This document shows, in pieces, positions 1-6,058 of a stretch of DNA of 6,413 bases. Location of the stretch: assembly GCA_937975735.1 (NCBI GenBank), contig CALJUI010000444.1, positions 1 through 6,413 on the forward strand, in the 5' to 3' direction. The stretch is from an uncultured Rubrivivax sp. (GTDB lineage: Bacteria; Pseudomonadota; Gammaproteobacteria; Burkholderiales; Burkholderiaceae_C). The position numbers and the translations under genes were made by a program. Each line of letters starts with the position of its first letter. Position 1 is the stretch's first letter. Below the pieces are notes generated by a model. That model did no database searches, was not told the DNA's origin, and saw only the letters and a program-made list of their open reading frames with translations.

Positions 1-1
1 C

Positions 2-91
2 GAGCGGCGCGGGCCGCGGGCGATCGCCACGGGGCCGGGTCGGGGCTACCGCTTCACGGCCGCGGTCGCAACGGGTCGGCCCGCGGCCTAG
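2..91 (+). pseudogene. C-terminal tail of an OmpR/PhoB-type winged-helix DNA-binding domain, ended by an amber codon
   Basis: Reading from base 2, the translation contains AIATGPGRGYRFTA, which matches the closing beta-hairpin of trans_reg_C winged-helix domains (family wording is close to 'I-T-V-x-G-R-G-Y-R-F'). The rest of the domain lies left of the window. The frame continues through an Ala-rich stretch and stops at TAG (89-91). The same frame reopens at once, with Ala/Pro-rich residues running into the ATPase that starts at 125. In the known family (winged helix, linker, ATPase, helical repeats) these parts form one protein, so this is probably the 5' part of an interrupted gene. The Gly where the family usually has Val (IATG rather than IATV) is one base away from the expected codon. 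It could instead be the true end of a separate small regulator. The domain assignment is fairly secure although only about 29 residues are visible. Confidence 0.6.
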
Positions 92-124
92 GCGCCGGCG
101 TCGGGGCCCGAGCCGCCGGCAGCG

Positions 125-2383
125 GTGCCCGAGCCGGTCGCGGCGCCGGCCGCCGACGCGCCACCGCTCATCGGCCGCGCGCACGAACTGGCCGAGGTGT
201 GCGACCTCGTGCGCCAGCATCGCCTGGTGACGCTAGTGGGTGCCGGTGGCATCGGCAAGACACGCCTGGCACGCGCGGCGTCGCAGGCGCTGCGCGACGA
301 CGCGCAGGCCCCGTGCTGGGTCGACCTGGCCTCGGTCGCGGAACCCGACAAGGTCGTCGTCGCCGCGGCCCAGGTGCTCGGCGCCAGCCTGCCGCCGGAC
401 GCCCCGCCGCCGCGGGCGCTCGCCCAGGCCCTGGCCGAGCAGACCCTGCTGCTGGTGCTGGACAACTGCGAGCACGTCGTCGACGCGGTCGCCGCGCTGG
501 TCGACGCGCTGCTCGCCGGCGCGCCCGGCGTGCGCGTGCTGGCGACGAGCCAGGAGCCGATCGGCCTGCCGCTGGAGCACCAGCTGCGGCTGGGCACGCT
601 GGCGGTGCCTTCGGAGGCGGACGCGGGCGACGTGGCCACGGTCGCCGCCAGCGGCGCCACCGCGCTGCTGGTCGAGCGCGCCCGGGCGGCCGATCCGCAC
701 TTCGCGCTGACCGCCGACAACGCGCCGGCCGTCGTCGACATCTGCCGCCGGCTCGACGGCATCCCGCTGGCCATCGAGCTGGCGGCGGCGCGCGTGAAGC
801 TGCTGGGCGTGGCCGGCCTGCGCGACAAGCTCGGCGAGCGTTTTCGCGTGCTGACGGCCGGCTCGCGCCTGGCGCTGCGCCGGCACCAGACGCTGCATGC
901 CGCGCTCGACTGGAGCCACGGGCTGCTGACGCCCGACGAGCAGACGGTGTTCCGCCGCCTGGGCGTGTTCGCCGGCGGCTGGACGCTGGAGGCCGCGCAG
1001 CAGGTGGCGGCCGACGACCTGGCGGGCCCGCCCATCGACGAGTGGGCCGTGCTCGAGCACCTGGGCACGCTGGTGGAGAAGTCGATGGTCGTGGCCGAGG
1101 GCGACGACCGGCCGCGCTACCGGCTGCTGGAGACGGCACGCGCCTACGCGCTGGAGCGCCTGGCGCAGGCCGGCGAGACCGAGGCGCTGACGCGGCGCCA
1201 CGCGCGGGTGATGTGCGCGCTGCTGACCCAGGCCCACGAAGCGCGCTTCGGCGAGGACGGCACGATCAGCGAGGCGGACTACGTCGCGCGCACCCGGCCC
1301 GAGATCGACAACCTGCGCGCCGCCCTCGCGTGGGCGATGGCCGAGGACCTGCCGCTGGCGGTGGCGCTGGCCTCGGTGGCGGCGTCCGCGTTCGCGCTCT
1401 CGGGCCTGACCAACGAAGCCCTCGCGATCGTGCGGCGGGCGCTGGCCATCGCCGGGGAGCGCGTCGAGGACGCCCACACCATCCGCCTTTGCTGCCAGGC
1501 CGTGGCCTGGGGCGGCGAACGCGCCCTGCCCGACGAGGTCTTCCTGCCGGCGGTGGCACTGGCCGAGCAGGGCTGCCGCCACCATGGGTGGCCGCGGGCT
1601 CTTTACGCCGTACTCGTCAGCAAGGCGTGGCGGCAGGTGCGACTGCACGAGTTCGACGCCGCCCAGCCTGTGTGGGACGAGGCGGTGGCCCTCGAGAACC
1701 CCCGGTGGCCCGGATGGCTGCGGACCGACCTCCTGAACCTGCAGACCCATTGGAATTCGCAGACAGGCAAGTCCGCGGACAGCCTGCCCGTGTTTGAGCG
1801 CATGGTCGCGCTGTTGCCGGCACACGGCGAAGAGTCCCGCCGCTTCCGCCTGGTGCTCAACCAGGCCGTCGCATGCAATCACCGGGGCGAGTGGCAGGCC
1901 GCGGCGGCCCTGCTGGAGCCGCTGGTCGACCGTGCCCGGCCGCAGCGGGGGGCGCCGACAGCCGGGTCGACACGCTCCGCGCACCAGATCGGTTGGGGGT
2001 ACGGCCACCTGATGCTGTCGCTCGTACGCCAAGGACGGCTCGACGATGCCGGTGTGCGCCTGCGCCAGGCGCTGCCCTACTGGCGCTTCGGCGGGATCCT
2101 GCACGTCTGGCTGTATTCGGCGATCCGGCTGATCGTCGCCCAGGGACGCATCGCCGATGCGATGCGCCTGACGGCCGCCGAGCAGCGTATGCCCAACTAC
2201 GGCCGCTACGACGCGCTGTCCTGGGGCACGCGCCAGGACACGCTGCGCCTGATCGAGGCGGCCGAGCCCGACCCGGCACGGCGCGCGCAGTGGCGCCGCG
2301 AGGGCGAGGCGCTCGACGAGGACGCCATCTGCGCGCTGTGCCTGGGCGGGACAGGTGGAGCGCCCGCCGCAGGCGGCGGCTGA
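125..2383 (+). CDS. STAND/NB-ARC-like ATPase regulator with C-terminal helical repeats (winged-helix ATPase family, N-terminal domain cut off)
   Basis: This 752-residue protein is the ATPase and sensor part of a cytoplasmic transcriptional regulator related to AfsR/LuxR-type (LAL) ATPases. Visible motifs in order: the entry motif LIGR (15-18); a P-loop with GAGGIGKT (39-46); Walker B LLLVLDNCEH (108-117); a sensor-type ATSQEP shortly after; the GIPLAIELAAARVKLLG block (about residues 211-227); and the LRRHQTLHAALDWSH helix common in this family, leading into a winged-helix-like region. From about residue 360 to the end the protein is Ala/Leu-rich and helical, consistent with TPR-like repeats that sense a ligand or partner; no repeat consensus is clear enough to count. 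The GTG at 125 is the only start after the amber codon at 89-91 that keeps the LIGR motif. It has no convincing Shine-Dalgarno sequence, which favours this being the 3' part of a longer gene. No effector module is visible beside it, so its target is unknown. Codon use is less GC-extreme from about 1560 to 2000. ATPase class is confident; function is only general. Confidence 0.8.
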   Translation: MPEPVAAPAADAPPLIGRAHELAEVCDLVRQHRLVTLVGAGGIGKTRLARAASQALRDDAQAPCWVDLASVAEPDKVVVAAAQVLGASLPPDAPPPRALAQALAEQTLLLVLDNCEHVVDAVAALVDALLAGAPGVRVLATSQEPIGLPLEHQLRLGTLAVPSEADAGDVATVAASGATALLVERARAADPHFALTADNAPAVVDICRRLDGIPLAIELAAARVKLLGVAGLRDKLGERFRVLTAGSRLALRRHQTLHAALDWSHGLLTPDEQTVFRRLGVFAGGWTLEAAQQVAADDLAGPPIDEWAVLEHLGTLVEKSMVVAEGDDRPRYRLLETARAYALERLAQAGETEALTRRHARVMCALLTQAHEARFGEDGTISEADYVARTRPEIDNLRAALAWAMAEDLPLAVALASVAASAFALSGLTNEALAIVRRALAIAGERVEDAHTIRLCCQAVAWGGERALPDEVFLPAVALAEQGCRHHGWPRALYAVLVSKAWRQVRLHEFDAAQPVWDEAVALENPRWPGWLRTDLLNLQTHWNSQTGKSADSLPVFERMVALLPAHGEESRRFRLVLNQAVACNHRGEWQAAAALLEPLVDRARPQRGAPTAGSTRSAHQIGWGYGHLMLSLVRQGRLDDAGVRLRQALPYWRFGGILHVWLYSAIRLIVAQGRIADAMRLTAAEQRMPNYGRYDALSWGTRQDTLRLIEAAEPDPARRAQWRREGEALDEDAICALCLGGTGGAPAAGGG

Positions 2384-2692
2384 GCTCGAACCGGCGCACG
2401 TCGGGCGGGCGCTGGCCAGGATCCCCGCGCCTTGACCGCCGAGGGCCGTTTCAGGGGCTGCGTGGTCCGTTTGGCCAAGGGTCACCGCGGCTCGGTCGCA
2501 GCCACTCCCGATCGAATCCGGGCTCTGCCGCACAGGACGTCACCGCCCTCAGCAACGGCCAAAGGAACCCTGGGGACCTTGTTGCAGGCGCACGGCTTGA
2601 GCTCGACTTGCCCGGCAGCGTTGATCGGCACGCCCTCGCCGGGAAGCGCCAGGCGCCTGACCTGTTGCGGCAACGACCCTCCAGCCGCCCGC
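2384..2692. other. Intergenic gap between convergent genes, no intact gene
   Basis: This 309-base stretch separates the stop codons of the plus-strand ATPase and minus-strand moaE. It is somewhat less GC-rich than the genes around it. No open frame in it has a recognisable protein or a credible ribosome binding site. The right-hand third holds the transposase-like relic described separately. The left part (2384-2595) contains two loosely repeated words: GGCCAAGGG with GTCACCGC side by side at 2473-2488, and GTCACCGC (2539-2546) with GGCCAAAGG (2557-2565) in the opposite order. I see no clear terminator with a T-run, no tRNA and no promoter that I would defend. Confidence 0.7.
2596..2687 (-). 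pseudogene. Probable relic of an IS91-family transposase
   Basis: Read on the minus strand, bases 2687-2667 translate as RLEGRCR. About 11 bases further on, in another frame, come RLALPGEGV and PINAAGQVELK (ending at 2596). From memory, IS91-family transposases of proteobacteria contain RLEQLCRYITRPAL followed by NERV, then NAAGQVVLKLK. The order, spacing and roughly 13 of 20 positions in the second block agree, with about a 2-base insertion breaking the frame where 'YIT' would be. After the final Lys codon the resemblance stops. If right, this is a fragment of under 100 bases of a protein normally several hundred residues long, with no terminal sequences recognised, so it is not functional. 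It begins within about six bases of the moaE stop codon. The call rests on recalled family wording rather than a search; chance similarity is possible. Confidence 0.45.
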
Positions 2693-3166
2693 TCACCCGG
2701 CGTTGCCCGCCTCGATCCCCCAGCGCGCCAGCGCCTCGTCGTCGGCGACCCGCGCGTCGACCCAGCGCGCGCCCTCCGGCGTCGTCTCCTTCTTCCAGAA
2801 CGGCGCCTGGGTCTTCAGGTAGTCCATCAGGAACTCGCAGCCCTGGAAGGCCGCGCCGCGGTGCGCCGAGCTGACCGCGACGAGCACGATCTGGTCCAGC
2901 GGCTGCAGCAGCCCGACCCGGTGAACGACGCGCGCGGCGCGCAGGTCGAAGCGCCTCATCGCCGCGTCGATCATCGTCTCGATCGCCGCCTCGGTCATGC
3001 CGGGGTAGTGCTCGAGCTCCATCGCCGAGACGCCGCTGCCGTCGTTGCGGTCGCGCACGGTGCCGACGAAGACGGCGATGGCACCGACCGCCGCGTCGCC
3101 GGCACGCAGCGCGGCGAGTTCCGCCGACACGTCGAAGTCCTGGGTCTGGACCGAGACGCGGGCCAT
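2693..3166 (-). CDS. moaE: Molybdopterin synthase catalytic (large) subunit MoaE
   Basis: MoaE forms the cytoplasmic heterotetramer with MoaD that turns cyclic pyranopterin monophosphate into molybdopterin by inserting two dithiolene sulfurs. The 157-residue length is normal for the family. Seen directly: VFVGTVRDRN (32-41) with the conserved Arg38; HRVG (82-85); SSAHRGAAF (99-107), giving the conserved His102-Arg103 pair; and LKTQAPFWKKE (117-127), holding Lys118 and Lys125, which correspond by position to the active-site lysines Lys119 and Lys126 of the E. coli enzyme. No key residue is missing. The ATG lies 2 bases after the moaD stop; a G-run about 6 bases upstream, within the end of moaD, can serve as ribosome binding site. 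It is the last gene of the operon, and its stop is followed almost directly by the transposase-like relic. Confidence 0.96.
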   Translation of the reverse strand: MARVSVQTQDFDVSAELAALRAGDAAVGAIAVFVGTVRDRNDGSGVSAMELEHYPGMTEAAIETMIDAAMRRFDLRAARVVHRVGLLQPLDQIVLVAVSSAHRGAAFQGCEFLMDYLKTQAPFWKKETTPEGARWVDARVADDEALARWGIEAGNAG

Positions 3167-3168
3167 CC

Positions 3169-3423
3169 TCAGCCCCCCGTCACCGGCGGGAAGAAGGCCA
3201 CCTCGGCGCCGTCACGCAGCGCGGTGGCCTCGTCGCTCATCGTGCGGTCGAGCGCGCAGCGCACCGGCCGTGGCCGCGACAGCACTTCGGCGTATCGGCC
3301 GCCGCGGGCGCAGAGCTGGTCGCGCAGTCCGCCCAGCGTCGTGCCGTCGGCGACCTCGACCCGTTCGCCGGTGCCGAGCGCTTCGCGCAGCGAAGCGAAG
3401 TAGCGCACCTCGACCTTCATCAT
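3169..3423 (-). CDS. moaD: Molybdopterin synthase sulfur-carrier (small) subunit MoaD
   Basis: MoaD is the ubiquitin-fold sulfur carrier of molybdopterin synthase. Its C-terminal glycine is adenylated by MoeB and converted to a thiocarboxylate, which donates sulfur in the MoaE active site. The protein ends in AFFPPVTGG, with the essential Gly-Gly at the very C-terminus. It opens with KVEVRYFASLREALG, the usual first strand and helix. Length is 84 residues, typical for MoaD. I chose the ATG at 3423 because it gives a 4-base ATGA overlap with the moeA stop. The next codon is also ATG (3420), and a GTG at 3429 would add two residues; the sequence does not decide between them. A perfect 8-base inverted repeat lies about 26 bases into the gene. 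The essential partner MoeB is not in the window. Confidence 0.93.
   Translation of the reverse strand: MMKVEVRYFASLREALGTGERVEVADGTTLGGLRDQLCARGGRYAEVLSRPRPVRCALDRTMSDEATALRDGAEVAFFPPVTGG
3379..3397 (-). repeat. Perfect 8-bp inverted repeat with 3-base loop near the 5' end of moaD
   Basis: CGCTTCGC and GCGAAGCG flank GCA, so the moaD message could fold a stable hairpin about 26-44 bases after its start codon. The bases encode the conserved Phe-Ala-Ser-Leu-Arg-Glu-Ala stretch, so the repeat may simply follow from the protein sequence plus GC-rich codon choice. The structure is plain in the sequence; a role in translation is only a possibility. Confidence 0.3.
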
Positions 3424-4643
3424 CCCCACCAGGCACTCAAGGGCAGGTAGGCTACCGCATCGCCGCGCCGGATGACCTGCTCGCCGGGATTGTCCACGAG
3501 GCCGTCGGCCCAGACCGTCGACGTCAGCACGCCCGAGCTCTGGTTCGGGAACAACTCGAGACCGCCTTCGGCATTGATCCGGACGCGCAGGAACTCGCGC
3601 CGGCGATCCGGCTTCGGCCAGTCGAAGTCGGCACGCATCTGCAATGCTGCCGGCCCCGCCGGGTCCATGCCCTGCAGCGTACGCAGCACCGGCATCACCG
3701 CCAGCAGGAAGGTCACGAAGCTCGACACCGGGTTGCCGGGGAGACCGATGAACAGCGCCTGCCCGACCCGCCCGAAGGCGAGCGGCTTGCCCGGCTTCAT
3801 CGCGACCTGCCAGAGGTCGAGCGCGCCCTCGGCCTGCACCGCAGGACGCAGATGGTCCTCCTCGCCGACCGACACGCCGCCCGAGGTCAGGATCAGATCG
3901 TTGCCGGCCGCCGCCTCGCGCAGCGCGGCGCGCGTGGCGTCGAGCTGGTCCGGCACGATGCCGAGGTCCATCACCGTGCAGCCGGCGGCCTCGAGCAGCG
4001 CGCGCAGCGTGTAGCGGTTGGAGTTGTAGATCGCACCGGGTTTCAGCGGCTCGCCGGGCATCACCAGTTCATCGCCGGTCGAGAACAGCGTGACACGCGG
4101 TCGGCGCAGCACCTGCAGCGTCGCCGCGCCGACCGACGCCGCCAGCCCCAGCGCCTGCGGCGTCAGCCGCACGCCGGCGGCCAGCACGGTCGCGCCCTGC
4201 CTGACGTCCTCGCCGCGGCGACGCACCCATTGGCCGGGCGTCGGCACGGCCATGATCCGCACGCGATCGGCGCCTACGACCTCGCACTGCTCCTGCATCA
4301 CCACCGCGTCGGCGCCCGGCGGCACCTGCGCGCCGGTGAAGATGCGCGCCGCGGTGCCGGGCACCAGCGCGTCGCCGACGACGCCGGCCGGGATGCGCTG
4401 CGACACCGGCAGTTCGGTGCCGGCGGCCGGCACGTCGGCGGCGCGCATCGCATAGCCGTCCATCGAGGTGTTGTCCGCGGGCGGCACGTCGAGCAGCGAC
4501 GACACGTCGGCGGCCAGCACGCGGCCACGCGCATCGAAGGTGGAGACGGTCTCGTTGGCCGTGATCCTCATCGGCCGGGCCCCGTCGACCAGACGCGCGA
4601 GCGCCTCGTCCAGGGCGAGCAGCGGGCGGCGCGGGGCGTTCAT
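3420..4643 (-). CDS. moeA: Molybdopterin molybdenumtransferase MoeA
   Basis: MoeA catalyses the last general step of molybdenum cofactor synthesis in the cytoplasm: it hydrolyses adenylated molybdopterin and inserts molybdate. The 407-residue length is normal. Seen in order: DNTSMDGYA (57-65), whose Asp62 corresponds to the catalytic Asp59 of the E. coli enzyme; RIFTGAQVPPGADAVVMQE (100-118); the RRRGEDV block (about 141-147); STGDEL (188-193), where Glu192 matches the conserved Glu188 of E. coli; GAIYNSN (203-209); TSGGVSVGEED (253-263), the MogA-like pterin-binding loop; MKPGKP (282-287); and GLPGNPVS (300-307). The C-terminal domain IV is complete. The ATG overlaps the thrC stop by 4 bases (ATGA). 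A weak AGGA lies 12 bases upstream, so translation is probably coupled to thrC. MoeA's work follows directly on that of the MoaD/MoaE pair encoded downstream. No MogA, MoaA or MoaC gene is visible. Confidence 0.97.
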   Translation of the reverse strand: MNAPRRPLLALDEALARLVDGARPMRITANETVSTFDARGRVLAADVSSLLDVPPADNTSMDGYAMRAADVPAAGTELPVSQRIPAGVVGDALVPGTAARIFTGAQVPPGADAVVMQEQCEVVGADRVRIMAVPTPGQWVRRRGEDVRQGATVLAAGVRLTPQALGLAASVGAATLQVLRRPRVTLFSTGDELVMPGEPLKPGAIYNSNRYTLRALLEAAGCTVMDLGIVPDQLDATRAALREAAAGNDLILTSGGVSVGEEDHLRPAVQAEGALDLWQVAMKPGKPLAFGRVGQALFIGLPGNPVSSFVTFLLAVMPVLRTLQGMDPAGPAALQMRADFDWPKPDRRREFLRVRINAEGGLELFPNQSSGVLTSTVWADGLVDNPGEQVIRRGDAVAYLPLSAWWG

Positions 4644-6058
4644 CGGTCCGGGTCGTCCTGGCAGTGGGTCTCGATGAAGGCCTTGACCCGTTCGGCATCC
4701 ACCGGCAGCACCGTGAAGCGCCGCGGCAGCGACTCGATGTCGTGCAGCGCGGCCGGCCGCTCGGGCTCGCGGCCGATCGCTTCGCGGATCGTCTCGGCGA
4801 ACTTCGCCGGCAGCGCGGTCTCGAGCACGACCATCGGCACGCCGGCACGCCGGTGGGCCATCGCCACCTTCAGGCCGTCGGCGGTGTGCGTGTCGATCAT
4901 CGTGCCGTGCCGCTCCCAGGTGGCGCGGATCGTCGCCAGCCGGTCGGCGTGGCTGCTCTTGCCGGAGGCGAAGCCAAAGTCGGCGATGCGGGCAAACTCG
5001 TCGGACGTCAGCGTGAAGGCGCGCTCGCGCGACAGCGCGTCGCCGAACAGCGCCTTGGTGCGCGCCGCGTCGCGGCCGAGCAGGTCGAACACGAAACGCT
5101 CGAAGTTGCTCGCCTTGCTGATGTCCATCGACGGGCTGGAGGTCTCGTGCGCGGTCGGCCGCACGCGGTAGGTGCCGGTGCGAAAGAACTCGTCGAGCAC
5201 GTCGTTCTCGTTCGTCGCGACGACCAGCCGGTCGATCGGCAGGCCCATCATGCGTGCGACGTGACCGGCACAGACATTGCCGAAGTTGCCCGATGGCACC
5301 GCGAAGCTCACCCGCTGCTCGTTCGAGCCCGTGGCCTGGAAGTAGCCGGCGAAGTAGTACACGACCTGCGCCAGCAGCCTCGCCCAGTTGATCGAGTTCA
5401 CCGTGCCGATGCGGTGCCGGCGCTTGAAGGCCAGATCGGCACTGACCGCCTTGACGATGTCCTGGCAGTCGTCGAACACGCCCTCGATCGACAGGTTGTG
5501 GATGTTCGGGTCCTGCAGGCTGAACATCTGCGCCTGCTGGAAGGCGCTCATCCGGCCCTTCGGCGACAGCATGAACACCCGCACGCCGCGCTTGCCGCGC
5601 ATCGCGTACTCGGCGGCGCTGCCGGTGTCGCCCGAGGTCGCCCCGAGGATGTTGAGCTGCTCGCCGCGGCGCCCGAGCTCGTACTCGAACAGCGCGCCGA
5701 GCAGCTGCATCGCCATGTCCTTGAAGGCCAAGGTCGGGCCGTTGGACAGGGCCTGGATGTACAGGCCTTCGTCGAGCGGCCGCAGCGGGGTGATCTGCGG
5801 CGAACCGAAGCGCGCCTCGGTGTAGGTCTCGCGGGTCAGCCGCTGCAGGTCGGCGGCCGGAATGTCGTCGATGTAGAGCGACAAAATCTCGAAGGCGAGG
5901 TCGGCGTACGGCAGGCCGCGCCAGCGCGCGAGGGTCGCCGCATCGACCTTCGGATAGCTCGCCGGCAGGTACAGGCCCCCGTCTGGCGCCAGCCCCTCGA
6001 GCAGGATGTCGCAGAAGCCGCGTGGCGTCTTGTCGCCCCGGGTACTGAGGTACTTCAC
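4640..6058 (-). CDS. thrC: Threonine synthase
   Basis: ThrC is a cytoplasmic PLP enzyme that converts O-phospho-L-homoserine to L-threonine and phosphate, the final step of threonine synthesis. At 472 residues it fits the longer proteobacterial/fungal-type threonine synthases. It starts KYLSTRGD, the family's usual N-terminus. LSNGPTLAFKDMAMQ (104-118) contains Lys113, the expected PLP Schiff-base lysine. ATSGDTGSAAEYAM (140-153) and VPSGNFGN (254-261) are the phosphate-binding and cofactor-binding loops. No frameshift or lost residue is seen. The start is GTG (6058-6056), overlapping the hom stop by 4 bases (GTGA). AGAGAG at 6070-6065, six bases upstream within hom, is a good ribosome binding site and supports this start. 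It lies directly after hom, its pathway partner; the homoserine kinase (thrB) that should work between them is not in the window. Confidence 0.97.
   Translation of the reverse strand: MKYLSTRGDKTPRGFCDILLEGLAPDGGLYLPASYPKVDAATLARWRGLPYADLAFEILSLYIDDIPAADLQRLTRETYTEARFGSPQITPLRPLDEGLYIQALSNGPTLAFKDMAMQLLGALFEYELGRRGEQLNILGATSGDTGSAAEYAMRGKRGVRVFMLSPKGRMSAFQQAQMFSLQDPNIHNLSIEGVFDDCQDIVKAVSADLAFKRRHRIGTVNSINWARLLAQVVYYFAGYFQATGSNEQRVSFAVPSGNFGNVCAGHVARMMGLPIDRLVVATNENDVLDEFFRTGTYRVRPTAHETSSPSMDISKASNFERFVFDLLGRDAARTKALFGDALSRERAFTLTSDEFARIADFGFASGKSSHADRLATIRATWERHGTMIDTHTADGLKVAMAHRRAGVPMVVLETALPAKFAETIREAIGREPERPAALHDIESLPRRFTVLPVDAERVKAFIETHCQDDPDR

Noticed and set aside
2364..2379. A possible terminator hairpin (CCGCCGC / GCGGCGG) at the end of the ATPase gene
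   Set aside because: The stem lies within the last codons, the loop is only two bases unless the stem is shortened, and no T-run follows. The repeat is explained by GC-rich Ala/Gly codons.
233..2533. A 766-codon open frame on the minus strand, opposite the ATPase gene
   Set aside because: The opposite strand carries a complete ATPase with clear motifs in order. The antisense translation is low-complexity, rich in Arg, Gln, Gly and His, with no family resemblance, as expected of a shadow frame in very GC-rich DNA.
2432..3403. A plus-strand open frame beginning in the intergenic gap
   Set aside because: Most of it is antisense to moaE and moaD. Its intergenic part has no recognisable domain and no ribosome binding site.
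3045..5171. A 708-codon plus-strand open frame across moaE, moaD, moeA and part of thrC
   Set aside because: It runs antisense through recognised conserved genes, and its translation is dominated by Arg, His, Ala and Gln with no domain.
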